A stretch of DNA of 64,000 nucleotides from Bacillus sp. FJAT-52991 (GTDB lineage: Bacteria; Bacillota; Bacilli; Bacillales; Domibacillaceae), in the NCBI RefSeq assembly GCF_037201805.1, contig NZ_CP147404.1, positions 1,822,001 to 1,886,000 on the forward strand, in the 5' to 3' direction. Shown piece by piece: positions 35,759 to 44,037 of this stretch. Below the pieces are notes generated by a model that saw only the letters and a program-made list of their open reading frames with translations, searched no databases and was not told where the DNA came from. The first letter of the stretch is position 1, and the number at the start of each line of letters is the position of its first letter. A program made the position numbers and the translations under genes.

Positions 35759-36277
35759 TTAAAAATTCTCCCAATCTATCCCGATTTCTTCAAACGACTT
35801 ACGGCTTTCATCCAATCCTCCATTAGGGGTTTTTGCTAACATTATATTCCAAGCATCAAGTGGCTCAATTATTGTTCTCTATTCTGTTTCACCTAAACAG
35901 CCATTATTTATCCATTTGCTAAAATCTGAGGTAACTACAGCAGCTCGATCAGGGTTCATATCCCCTGAACCAATCATTAATACTTCTTTTTCTTCTACCC
36001 CTTGAAGCATTAAGAATACATTCCCTCCGCCATCATCACCAATCGCAATATACCCACTGGCATACTCATTTACTTCCCAAGTCTCGTTTCGTTCCACAAT
36101 ATCCTCCGTACCATAAATCAACACCCCACCACCAATTGAAAAACCATTTGTATATCTCAATAAATTCTTATATACATGAGGTAATTTAATTTTCATAAGG
36201 TCTTCTATTTCTTGGATTTCAATATCGCTTGCTGCGGTGTTTTTTATCAAGTCTGGAATCTTGGATAGATCAATCAT
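35759..36277 (-). pseudogene. SMI1/KNR4 immunity gene split by an in-frame TAG
   Basis: The frame from ATG 36277 (GGGGGG ribosome binding site, start MIDLSKIPDL) encodes a SMI1/KNR4 domain with EIQEIEDLMKIKLPHVYKNL, GYIAIGDDGGGNVFLML and DFSKWINNGC. It meets TAG at 35879-35881. The same frame then stays open for 39 more sense codons to TAA at 35759, giving DAWNIMLAKTPNGG and SKSFEEIGIDW-like (KSFEEIGIDWENF). That continuation looks like the normal C-terminus of this SUKH subfamily. One base change (for example CAG to TAG) would explain the split. The product now ends at about 132 residues and may be only partly functional. Confidence 0.68.
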
Positions 36278-36352
36278 GTTATCCCCCTTTTCAAATGAGT
36301 ACTTCATAAAAAACCAACTTATCTTCTTCCTCATCATTTATTCTAGAAAAAA

Positions 36353-37117
36353 TCATCGCGACAACTGTTTTCTCATTTTATGTGTTTCTAAGTCTGCTAA
36401 CCTCACCGGAATCGGTAAGCGACTTTCCTTATTGATGCAGTTCATGACGATTTCCGTACTGGTATCTAAATCAATCCAGTTTCCACAAGAAACAAAAATA
36501 GGTTTCACATTTTTTGTCGTTCTCAAAGTTCGGCCATAGACTTCATTGTTTATGACGATATCGGTGTAAGCACCCATTCGGTTTTCTGGCATAATGAAAT
36601 CTATCCCTTGAATTTTAAGATAACTTTTGGCTACACCAATCGTCGGTTTATTTAAGAAAAAAGAGGCGTGTGTGGCAATCCCCATGTGACGATAATGCAA
36701 GTATCCATTTCCGTCAAACATATATAAATCTGGTAGTTTCGTTAACTTTTCCACCGCTTCTAATATTAAAGGCAGCTCTCGGAAAGCTAAAAAGCCAGGA
36801 ATATAAGGAATCGTGATGACTCCGTAACTATATACTTTTTCAACCACTTCCTTTGTATGATAATCGATCACAACAATGCAGCATGTCCCATACATTGTGT
36901 CGTTTACATCCCAGTAAGCTAAATCTACCCCGGCAATCAATTGTAGCTCATCTTTTTGAAAATGATTTTCTAGTTTCACCTTGGGTAATAATTCACTTTG
37001 AATGTTCGAAAACTCTTGTATTAATGTTTCTTTATCAAACTCTGTTCCATGTTCTAATACATATGGTTTACTTTCCAATTGTTTCACCTCTGAACTAAAA
37101 TTAAATCTTTTGATCAT
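36353..37117 (-). CDS. nfi: Endonuclease V
   Basis: 254 residues. Motifs are LIAGVDLAYWD (metal Asp), PYIPGFLAFRELP (strand-wedge PYIP), FDGNGYLHYRHMGIATH (catalytic Asp/His loop) and NKPTIGVAKSYL. It nicks DNA one nucleotide 3' to deaminated bases such as inosine. The ATG at 37117 has no clear ribosome binding site. AGAGGTG stands before a TTG about 14 codons in, so the real start may be shorter. It interrupts the immunity-gene cluster. Confidence 0.92.
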   Translation of the reverse strand: MIKRFNFSSEVKQLESKPYVLEHGTEFDKETLIQEFSNIQSELLPKVKLENHFQKDELQLIAGVDLAYWDVNDTMYGTCCIVVIDYHTKEVVEKVYSYGVITIPYIPGFLAFRELPLILEAVEKLTKLPDLYMFDGNGYLHYRHMGIATHASFFLNKPTIGVAKSYLKIQGIDFIMPENRMGAYTDIVINNEVYGRTLRTTKNVKPIFVSCGNWIDLDTSTEIVMNCINKESRLPIPVRLADLETHKMRKQLSR

Positions 37118-37208
37118 AGATTTATAAACGAGACACTTTAACAGTCTCCTTCCTTTTGCTATAATAATTTTATCATTTTTTATAAAAATTGGACTTATTT
37201 GCTAACAT

Positions 37209-37369
37209 ATAAAGTGAAACTTCAATCAGTGAGGGTTTTCTTCATCCCCCACTGATTGTTAGTTGAACGGATCGGGCGTTTACGGGCTGTTTGATCCCCC
37301 CACCTACATGCCTGCGCTCCTTCTGCCACGTTGAGATGGGGGTCTTACAGCCCGTTGATGCGGGATAAA
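37209..37369 (+). repeat. Structured dispersed repeat, copy B
   Basis: 161 bp, same orientation as copy C 580 bp downstream and opposite to copy A at 12.5 kb. Begins ATAAAGTGAAACTTCAATCA and ends CCCGTTGATGCGGGATAA. It keeps both hairpins (CAATCAGTGAGGG/CCCCCACTGATTG and ACGGGCTGT/ACAGCCCGT). It lies between endonuclease V and the DUF6985 gene. Confidence 0.92.
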
Positions 37370-37402
37370 CCGAAAATTTCTGAAGTAAAGAGGAGATTAT
37401 TG

Positions 37403-37936
37403 ATGAAAGAAATCACCCATGAATTACTGGGCTATTTTACATTCGAGGAAGATCAATGTGTTTGGAGAAAGAAAAACAAACTTGTCATCTTTAATCAAGA
37501 GTTTGATGTGAATATCGATATCGTAGAGTATGATGAAGAATACGAACAAGGTGTCGAATTTGAAGAAGATGCATCCGGACACTTTCAAGATGAGCAGATC
37601 GATGCTTTAACTACATTTTATGATCATAAAGATAATATTTTAAAAGAAGTGGAGAATGCGATCTTTACCTATTATCAAGAGAATTACAAAGTTTATAGAA
37701 GCTATGAAAATACCGAAAGCAACAAAGATCAAGTAGCACCCATAATCAGTAAAAAAGAAGACTTAAGTCCCCTGTTACAAGACATGGGCTTGTTCATTGC
37801 TGAAAGAGACGCTGCAGGCTTAAGAAAAATAGGCATTACATTTGAATGTACTTGGGATCCGAATCATGGATTAGGAGTTCTATTAAAGAATGAACAAGTG
37901 GCAGCTGTTGGGACAATAGACGACGCGATAGAGTAA
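37403..37936 (+). CDS. DUF6985-type probable immunity protein
   Basis: 177 residues. N-terminal ELLGYFTFEEDQCVWRKKNK and C-terminal IGITFECTWDPNHGLGVLLK match the other DUF6985-like protein at 39931-40398 (GLTFDCTWDMENGLGLRL). The family is found among predicted immunity proteins. Start ATG 37403 follows AGAGGAG. The gene lies neatly between direct repeat copies B and C, like a cassette. The longer frame from 37331 is repeat sequence translated by chance. Confidence 0.75.
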   Translation: MKEITHELLGYFTFEEDQCVWRKKNKLVIFNQEFDVNIDIVEYDEEYEQGVEFEEDASGHFQDEQIDALTTFYDHKDNILKEVENAIFTYYQENYKVYRSYENTESNKDQVAPIISKKEDLSPLLQDMGLFIAERDAAGLRKIGITFECTWDPNHGLGVLLKNEQVAAVGTIDDAIE

Positions 37937-37949
37937 AAAAATACTTTCA

Positions 37950-38108
37950 ATAAAGTGAAACTTCAATCAGTGGGGGTTTTCTTCATCCCTCACTGATTGT
38001 TAGTTGAACGGATCGGGCGTTTACGGGCTGTTGATCCCCCACCTACACGACTGCGCTCCTTCTGCCATGTTGAGGTGGGAGTCTTACAGCCCCGTTAATG
38101 CGGGATAA
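37950..38108 (+). repeat. Structured dispersed repeat, copy C
   Basis: 159 bp. Hairpin I spans 37965-37998 (AATCAGTG/CACTGATT). Hairpin II spans 38023-38095, with ACGGGCTGT-T-GATCCCCCACCT pairing to AGGTGGGAGTC-TT-ACAGC(C)CCGT. Same limits as copies A and B (ATAAAGTGAAACTTC ... GCGGGATAA). It carries no gene of its own and lies between two immunity-type genes. Confidence 0.92.
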
Positions 38109-38135
38109 GATTTGTGTTTAAACGTGATGAAAGGA

Positions 38136-38960
38136 ATGGATGTTAAATTGAGTCAATCAAGTGAACAAAGTAGATTTGAAAGCAGATTCACAGAAAATGT
38201 GATTGAAATAGTAGCTGTCACAGGGGCATTAGGAATTGGTGCATCAAGAGGCGGTGACAACATTCTGTGGACGGCGTCAATTGATTTGATTGCGTGGAAA
38301 GATTTACATAACAATGAAACGATTACAAAAGAAGAAATACGACTCGCATGGTTGGTTGATGATGCAGAATGGAGAAAATCAAAGGACATTTTGAAAGCAA
38401 ATACAATCGTAAAATTACAAGTGCGCAAGTCAGAAAATTCAATGATGCTTGTTAAGGTTCTGGAAACACCATATAAAGATGACGAGTTGGAAATCATCTT
38501 ACAAGAGGCAATGAAACCGGTTTATTATCATGACGAAATGTTGGGCGAGTTTGAACTTGATAAAAGAGTGAAAACTTTTGAAAAGAGAATTTCTTGGGCT
38601 GGAGAAGAATGTCATTTAGATTTTGATTGGAATAAAGATAAGCACGTTATGAAGTCTGCATTGGAAACAGCATATGCACTTTTCAAGAAACAAGATGAAT
38701 GGAACATGAAAATGAAAATGTACGCTTCAGCAGAACTAGTAGAGTTAGCAAATGAATGGCTACAAGATGATGATGAGGCAGAAATAGATGAGATTACAAA
38801 AGAAATGTTCATGGATTTGATCACATTAAACAGCATCATTGTTTATCCAAAAGGTGATTTTGAAATATTCTTTTTGGATGGAGATATATTTTGGGGACAC
38901 TCTATCATTGTAAGCGGAAATATTCATGAGGGTCTCACTTCTGCTGAGATTGCTGGATGA
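38136..38960 (+). CDS. DUF2262-domain probable immunity protein
   Basis: About 275 residues. The C-terminal ~150 residues are a DUF2262 domain: LGEFELDKRVKTFEKRISWA, ELANEWLQDDDEAE, and DGDIFWGHSIIVSGNIHEG near the end. The N-terminal half (VTGALGIGASRGGDN ... DLIAWKDL) is a separate unassigned domain. Start uncertain: ATG 38136 has AAAGGA directly adjacent, while TTG 38148 has it 12 nt upstream; a GTG at 38112 is also in frame. The family appears with polymorphic toxin immunity genes. Confidence 0.75.
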   Translation: MDVKLSQSSEQSRFESRFTENVIEIVAVTGALGIGASRGGDNILWTASIDLIAWKDLHNNETITKEEIRLAWLVDDAEWRKSKDILKANTIVKLQVRKSENSMMLVKVLETPYKDDELEIILQEAMKPVYYHDEMLGEFELDKRVKTFEKRISWAGEECHLDFDWNKDKHVMKSALETAYALFKKQDEWNMKMKMYASAELVELANEWLQDDDEAEIDEITKEMFMDLITLNSIIVYPKGDFEIFFLDGDIFWGHSIIVSGNIHEGLTSAEIAG

Positions 38961-39078
38961 ATGTGTGACGTGAATGGTAGAAAACGGTTACTCACTTATT
39001 ATTTGTAGACGAGTTAATTTGCAATACTTGTTAAGATTTATCATTTTAATTAATTTGGTTTAAATCGTTTTTTATTGT

Positions 39079-39126
39079 AGAGACTGTCCTAAAAGTTATT
39101 TTCCACTGACTTTTAGGACAGTCTCT
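39079..39126 (+). terminator. Strong hairpin after the DUF2262 gene
   Basis: AGAGACTGTCCTAAAAGT pairs perfectly with ACTTTTAGGACAGTCTCT around 12 nt, then TTCTT. It is close in type to the AGACTGTC terminator of yfhO. Confidence 0.85.
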
Positions 39127-39239
39127 TCTTACCTCTAGTTATGCTATAGTAGGATTAACAAATTACGAACAGGTTGAGGCTATTTCGTAGTCATAGGGGC
39201 AAAGACAAACAACAAATTTATAACAGGTTTTACACATTT

Positions 39240-39638
39240 TTAATCCCAATCCATATAAAAGGTCACTGCTAGCTTTTCTTGCTTGCAATCTGGACAATCT
39301 AACACTCCGCTCTTAACATCATCAAGCAAAGGTTTTGTAGGCATTCTACTGTTGCAGCGTAGACAATCATAGCTATTTGTGAAAGTTCTGGTTTCTGATT
39401 TCATATATAAGTAAGCATTATTTAATAAATAATGACACTTCGTACAAACATACAGACCATGATAACATTTAAATGTTGTTTCCCGCTCATTCATAAACCT
39501 TTTGATTTGTTGTCGCCCTTCTTCCTCCTTATACCATTCCAAAATTGAACTTAGATCCATATATCTGAACCCAATTCCTAAAAAAACATTTTGAGTGTAT
39601 GAGCAATGACCGCAAGATAAAGTACATGCTACCCCCAT
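39240..39638 (-). CDS. Zinc-ribbon hypothetical protein
   Basis: About 132 residues with at least five Cys pairs or Cys/His pairs (CTLSCGHCSY, CTKCHYLL, CLRCNS, CPDCKQEK), so probably binding two or three zinc ions. Start ATG 39638 follows GAGGTG. Not recognised; such proteins occur among immunity clusters, but no role is assigned. Confidence 0.65.
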   Translation of the reverse strand: MGVACTLSCGHCSYTQNVFLGIGFRYMDLSSILEWYKEEEGRQQIKRFMNERETTFKCYHGLYVCTKCHYLLNNAYLYMKSETRTFTNSYDCLRCNSRMPTKPLLDDVKSGVLDCPDCKQEKLAVTFYMDWD

Positions 39639-39654
39639 AAAACGCAATCACCTC

Positions 39655-39907
39655 TTATTTTAATTCTGGTATCGCCTCTCGACACTCTTCCTTACTAAAC
39701 AGCGCATTCATACTATTTAATACTTCCGTTGTATTCGACCAATCACCGATATTACTCGTATAAATTATTGTATAAGATTCCAGCTGACCTACTTCTATGA
39801 TAAATTTCAATGTATTGCCTTTTAAACGCTCAAACCACATAACAAGGCAATTGTTTAACCACCAATTCCATTATTGCTCGCCAGTGTTCATAATTTTTCT
39901 CTGTCAA
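39655..39907 (-). pseudogene. Frameshifted small gene
   Basis: One frame from about 39907 reads TEKNYEHWRAIMELVVKQLP then stops at 39830. A second frame picks up at about 39840 with WFERLKGNTLKFIIEVGQLE and continues to 39655. Joined by a one-base shift near 39833-39845 they give a plausible ~85-residue protein. No clear start codon with a ribosome binding site was found, so it may also be a truncated gene tail. It follows the DUF6985 gene at 39931. Confidence 0.5.
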
Positions 39908-39930
39908 ACCCTATTAACAAATGCCGATAT

Positions 39931-40398
39931 TCAACACGTAATATCCTGATAGCCGATTTCGGTTACTTTTTCATTTACAAGACGAAGACCTAATCCATTT
40001 TCCATGTCCCATGTACAGTCGAAGGTTAATCCGATTGCTCGACCTTCAAAAATCCCTGCATACGGAATAGAAATTCCAACTAAACTTATCCTCTTAAGCA
40101 GTTGATCAGTTGTTTCAATTAAAGGGTAATCTTTGTTAAATTCAATATCATAACCGAGTTCATGTCGCTTTTGTTTGTAATAATCTAAAATTGGTGGCAA
40201 TAAACTTTGTTGAAGGTGATCCCAATTTTGCATTAATGAAGTATATGATTCATATTGTTCTTTATCAAATTTACCATCTTCTTCACCATCTACCATTAAT
40301 GCAATCTCAGCTTCTTGTCCAAAAAACTCAATAGTCGTGTATCTAAACCATATATATTCATATTCAAGTTCACCAAAAACTTCATCATTGATTGTCAT
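39931..40398 (-). CDS. DUF6985-type probable immunity protein
   Basis: 155 residues, starting TINDEVFGELEYEYIWFRYT and ending with the domain motif IGLTFDCTWDMENGLGLRLV. It is a diverged relative of the 37403-37936 product. AGAGG lies about 7 nt before the ATG. It is one of two DUF6985 paralogues in this island. Confidence 0.75.
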   Translation of the reverse strand: MTINDEVFGELEYEYIWFRYTTIEFFGQEAEIALMVDGEEDGKFDKEQYESYTSLMQNWDHLQQSLLPPILDYYKQKRHELGYDIEFNKDYPLIETTDQLLKRISLVGISIPYAGIFEGRAIGLTFDCTWDMENGLGLRLVNEKVTEIGYQDITC

Positions 40399-40842
40399 TT
40401 TAAAACCTCTTTCTTCTATATATTAAGTTTTACTTTGGAATACTTCTATGCCTCTTTTTGTAATATATTTACGGTAGCACCTTTACTAATGATAACAAAA
40501 ATCCAAAGTTCCTTTTCATTTATATCCCTATTTTCATAAATTAAGGAAAAATAACTATCAATCTATCAACTATAGTGATAATTAGCAACAAGATATTGGT
40601 CAAAAAGAAAACTATAGCGATCTTCATTGGCTTGATGATTTAGATTAGAAGATAAGCCTAAAAAGAAACGTAAACATAGTCATATTAAGATTCAATCCAC
40701 TTTTCTCACACTCTCTATTATCACTAGTATTTAGAGAGATTGGCCCTTCATTAAAAAATCCCCTATTTTATACTTTTTGGTAAAGCCATTGCCGAAATTG
40801 ATTTAATAGTGTTTAATATAATTATACTAAATATCTATATAT
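40399..40842. other. AT-rich region with no recognised gene
   Basis: About 440 bp of AT-rich DNA upstream of the 39931-40398 gene. No convincing frame, repeat or RNA was seen. The truncated lipoprotein tail follows it. Confidence 0.45.
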
Positions 40843-41067
40843 TGGAAAGATGTTCCGTCAGTAGAAGATTATGAAATTAAAGAAGTAAAAGATGTTACAG
40901 AAGATAACGCAACCGTTGTTACGAAATTAGAGTTTGATGATGGCATTATTGAACAAGTACCTATGCACCTTGTTAAAAAGGATGAAAACTGGAAATTACA
41001 CATAAGCGAAGAAGACGCAAATGATGATGAGGATTATAAACTAATCAAACAACCAGACGGATTTTAG
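40843..41067 (+). pseudogene. 5'-truncated lipoprotein-like gene tail
   Basis: An open frame of 74 sense codons without any usable start (a stop at 40828-40830 precedes it). It reads VPSVEDYEIKEVKDVTEDNA ... MHLVKKDENWKLHISEED and ends TAG at 41065. The pattern matches the C-terminal domain of DUF4878/DUF5105-type lipoproteins. The N-terminal part with the signal peptide is missing. Confidence 0.6.
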
Positions 41068-41130
41068 TATCTTGTTAAGTAATAGTTAAACAAGAAGCTT
41101 TTAATACATACATTGTATATCTAATGTAAA

Positions 41131-41168
41131 AAGGGATTTGGAGCAGTCTCATTCCGAATCCCTTTTGT
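41131..41168 (+). terminator. Terminator after the truncated lipoprotein tail
   Basis: AAAAGGGATT pairs with AATCCCTTTT with a further short inner stem, followed by TTTTGT. Confidence 0.75.
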
Positions 41169-41278
41169 CTACAAAATGATTTTTCATATAAAACATATTA
41201 TAACAAGTAAAAAAATAATTCCTCTAGCCTTACCCTTTCAAACCAATATTTTCATTCTTTAATCAATCGTTTGATTAA

Positions 41279-41845
41279 TTATTTTTCTTGAGGTTCGTTA
41301 GTTGTAGATAAAGAGCTATTACCATTATTATCTACCATTTTCATCATATCTTTTTTAATAATTGTCTTATTTTTCAAATCACTATCAACAGGATATTTTT
41401 CGAATAAGTATTTTTTTACTTTATCGATACTTTCCAATTTAAAAAATTCAGATTCAACAGCATTTTCACCTAATATTATCAATGTTTCATCATTAATTAC
41501 TTCTATTGCTTGAGGAACAAATTTGCTATTTTCTTTTTTATAAGCTTGCCAAATAGTATATGAAACAGCATCTAAAACAGCATACCAAGCATATTGTTTT
41601 TTATCATCTTCCTCAAAATGAGCAAATTCAGCCACATCTATATAATCTTTGCTATCAATGTGATCATATAAATCATCAGCTTCTATACCTTCGCCTTCAA
41701 GCCACTTCCAACAGCTATCTAATGCCTCCCTACCAGTTTTATAGCCATCTTCACTTATATCTATCAATTGAAACATTCTTTCCGCTATTATTAAACCTAT
41801 TGCAACTTTAGCTTCGTCATTTAGATTTTCTATGAAATTCATCAT
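41279..41845 (-). CDS. Imm6/Imm5-like helical immunity protein
   Basis: 188 residues, nearly all helical and acidic. Motifs are LNDEAKVAIGLIIAERM at the N-terminus, GREALDSCWKWLEGEGIEAD and AWYAVLDAVSYTIWQAYKKE. It shares the same plan with the neighbour at 41893-42369. This plan matches predicted all-alpha immunity proteins of the Imm5/Imm6 type. GGGAG lies 8 nt before ATG ATG. A low-complexity tail ends the protein. Confidence 0.7.
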   Translation of the reverse strand: MMNFIENLNDEAKVAIGLIIAERMFQLIDISEDGYKTGREALDSCWKWLEGEGIEADDLYDHIDSKDYIDVAEFAHFEEDDKKQYAWYAVLDAVSYTIWQAYKKENSKFVPQAIEVINDETLIILGENAVESEFFKLESIDKVKKYLFEKYPVDSDLKNKTIIKKDMMKMVDNNGNSSLSTTNEPQEK

Positions 41846-41892
41846 AAATATTACTCCCTGCTTATTTTTACATTGGTAAATCCCTCAAAATT

Positions 41893-42369
41893 TCAGTCTT
41901 TACTCTTAATATCCTCAACCTTGTACTCAGTCAATAAAAAGTTTATTCGCAGAATATGGCTACCTGAACCCTCTACACATTTTTTAAAACAATCAATAAA
42001 ATGATCTACTAATGTGTCATCTACTAATGCAATGGGTTCTGGATAATACTTTACACCTTCTCTTTCAAATGCTTTTCTACTTGTATAGGCAACTGCATCA
42101 ATAATACAGTCCCATGCTATTTTATCTACTTCATTGTCTGACATCTCTTGAATGATCGTTATACCATTTTCCTCATTATCCAATAAATCATAAAGAATAT
42201 CCCCTATATTATCTTTATCCCTTAACCACGCCCAACATTCACCAATAACATCCAGAGCAACTTTTTGGTCTTCCTTTCGAGAAAATACTGATAGAACTTT
42301 TTCTGAAAGGCCAAGAAAAAATATCACTTTGCCGTCGTCTGTGAAACAATCAAAGTTTGTATTAGCCAT
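41893..42369 (-). CDS. Imm5/Imm6-like helical immunity protein
   Basis: About 158 residues, all-helical: DGKVIFFLGLSEKVLSVFSR, ALDVIGECWAWLRDKDNIGD and AWDCIIDAVAYTSRKAFERE. It is a paralogue of the 41279-41845 product, sharing the CW.WL and DAV.YT.. motifs. ATG 42369 has GGAGG five nt upstream. It directly follows the 35-codon frame at 42382-42489. Confidence 0.72.
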   Translation of the reverse strand: MANTNFDCFTDDGKVIFFLGLSEKVLSVFSRKEDQKVALDVIGECWAWLRDKDNIGDILYDLLDNEENGITIIQEMSDNEVDKIAWDCIIDAVAYTSRKAFEREGVKYYPEPIALVDDTLVDHFIDCFKKCVEGSGSHILRINFLLTEYKVEDIKSKD

Positions 42370-42381
42370 ATTAACCTCCAA

Positions 42382-42489
42382 CTAATCAATATCCTCTCCA
42401 TTTTTAATTGGGCAATTCAATCTACCATTTGGTTTAACACCTTCAACTATTTCAGAAATTTGTTCTAATTTCTTAGGTAAATTACTCAT
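42382..42489 (-). CDS. 35-codon frame, possible toxin fragment
   Basis: The frame begins ATG after GGGAGGG at a normal distance and ends 12 bp before the start of the Imm-like gene. It contains EGVKPNGRLNCPIKNGEDID. The motif resembles the entry segment of papain-fold toxin domains (KP.G...NC), so it could be a shortened toxin, but it is too short to prove. The good ribosome binding site suggests it is translated. Confidence 0.4.
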   Translation of the reverse strand: MSNLPKKLEQISEIVEGVKPNGRLNCPIKNGEDID

Positions 42490-42562
42490 CTAATTCCCTC
42501 CCAACTCGTTCATCCCCCTTGTTTTCCACTAATCGGTATATAATGCTTCTTATAGTTTTCAA

Positions 42563-42596
42563 GAAAAGACACTTCTGAATCTAGCCAGAAGTGTCA
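42563..42596 (-). terminator. Terminator of the SH3b/L,D-transpeptidase gene
   Basis: On the minus strand GACACTTCTG pairs with CAGAAGTGTC around 8 nt, followed by TTTTCTT. Confidence 0.88.
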
Positions 42597-42645
42597 ATAG
42601 TTTAAAATCCATGTTCAAAATCTATGTTATATAAATCCACCCATT

Positions 42646-43541
42646 TCACAAATGGTGGTACTGCTTCGCAATCTCACTTTGATCATTCACAATAATAATA
42701 TGAGCATTGTTATGAAGCTGTTTCATCAACTGACGCATGTGAGATTCGGAAACGGATACGCATCCCGCTGTTGGTCCAGCGTTATCAACATGTAAGAAGA
42801 AGGCACTGCCTGCTCCTTTGACTGGCTTATATGTATTGTAATTGATGACGATGGCATACTTGTATTGCACGCGATAATTGATTAATCGTTCGTCTAATTT
42901 GCTTGGTTTCGTTCTCTCTTGCCATGTGTTGTATTGAGGATCTTTCGGATTGGAGATCCAATAGGAGTTTTTCGTGATTGGTTTAAAAGGCATTTTGGTT
43001 CCATGATTGGAATGTCCAAAGGCAAACCCGAGTTTATAGGCGCCTTTTGGTGTGCGTTTCGACCCTTCCCTAGCTTGTCCCACTCCCTTACTGCCGACGT
43101 GTCCTGTCGTTTTAAACACGCTAGTCCACTGCCCCAGTTTATTTTTCTCCCAATACTCCACATAAGCTTTACTGCCGCTGCCAACGACCGTCACAATTTG
43201 ATCGGTTTTTTGGCTATCTTTGTTTTGGCGATCATAGCGGGAGAAATTTGGTCGTTTGTCTTTCTTTTTAAATAGGCGCCACTTACATACGCCTCTTGTT
43301 TATTATAGGTAAAACGATACCAGTTATTCGCCGTTTTGCCCGTCACTTGAATGGTGCTTCCTTTTCGCAAACTGCCAATCATTTTATGCTGTGTACTAGG
43401 TCCGGAGCGAACATTTAATTGATCGGTGGTGACTGTATATTCTCCGCTCGCTTTTAATATATTAGGTGTGCTGCTTGCATAGGCTGTGTTCACAGTAAAA
43501 AGAAATAAGAGAATACTTGCGATCAACCATTTCCCTTTCAT
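42646..43541 (-). pseudogene. SH3b-L,D-transpeptidase split by a one-base frameshift
   Basis: The 5' frame (43541-43191) encodes a signal peptide and a bacterial SH3 domain (TDQLNVRSGPSTQHKMIGSL, YVSGAYLK). The 3' frame encodes a YkuD L,D-transpeptidase with FFLHVDNAGPTAGCVSVSES, which includes the catalytic His and Cys. Reading the second frame backwards stays open through ...SRYDRQNKDSQKTDQIVTVV up to a run of five A (plus-strand T 43265-43269). Adding one A there would join the frames into one ~298-residue secreted protein. As written, the catalytic part would need an internal start (near 43194) and would lack a signal peptide. AAGGAGGG precedes ATG 43541. Confidence 0.82.
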
Positions 43542-43626
43542 GGATAAAACCCTCCTTCTTCTAACAAGTTATCACTCTCATAGTAATGTGAAATGATAGG
43601 CGCCGCAATCCTTTCTTTTAAGCGAA

Positions 43627-43660
43627 TCACCCCTGCAGAGAAGGTTCTCTGCAGGGGTGA
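43627..43660 (-). terminator. Perfect hairpin after the DUF779 gene
   Basis: TCACCCCTGCAGAGAA-GG-TTCTCTGCAGGGGTGA is a 16-bp perfect stem two bases past the DUF779 stop. There is no T run, so it may stabilise the mRNA end rather than terminate by itself. Confidence 0.75.
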
Positions 43661-43662
43661 TA

Positions 43663-44016
43663 TTATCGATTCAGTTCCGCTCGTTCTTCTTCGGTAAACA
43701 TGCGAGATCTGGTGAGAAATCGCTTCCCTTCTCTGCCTTCTAATGAAAACATCCCTCCTTGACCATCCACGACATCGATGATCAGTTGCGTATGCTTCCA
43801 ATAGTCAAACTGAGCAGCATTCATATAAAAAGGACAGCCGCCAATTTCTCCTAGTAAAACGTCACTTCGTCCAGTTAAAAATTCTCCTTCTGGATAGCAC
43901 ATCGGCGAGCTGCCATCACAGCAACCACCGGACTGATGAAACATCAAAGGACCATGTCTTTCCTTCAATGTTTCGATTAATTGTAAGGCTTCTTCTGTTG
44001 CGGTTACGCGTTCAAT
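43663..44016 (-). CDS. DUF779 protein of the aldehyde dehydrogenase operon
   Basis: About 117 residues. The core HGPLMFHQSGGCCDGSSPMC is the DUF779 signature, with a Cys cluster that suggests metal binding. The family is found next to aldehyde dehydrogenases, as here. The longest ATG/GTG/TTG-type frame begins only at a TTG (43968) and would cut off the conserved start region ERVTATEEALQLIETLKERH. GGAGG at 44028-44032 is spaced for ATT (44016) or ATC (44019), so a rare non-canonical start is likely. It begins about 20 bp after the dehydrogenase stop. Confidence 0.85.
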   Translation of the reverse strand: MERVTATEEALQLIETLKERHGPLMFHQSGGCCDGSSPMCYPEGEFLTGRSDVLLGEIGGCPFYMNAAQFDYWKHTQLIIDVVDGQGGMFSLEGREGKRFLTRSRMFTEEERAELNR

Positions 44017-44037
44017 GATTGCAAACGCCTCCTTCTA

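Noticed and set aside
43538..43801. 87-codon minus frame overlapping the DUF779 gene
   Set aside because: It is in another frame of the DUF779 gene and passes through its terminal hairpin.
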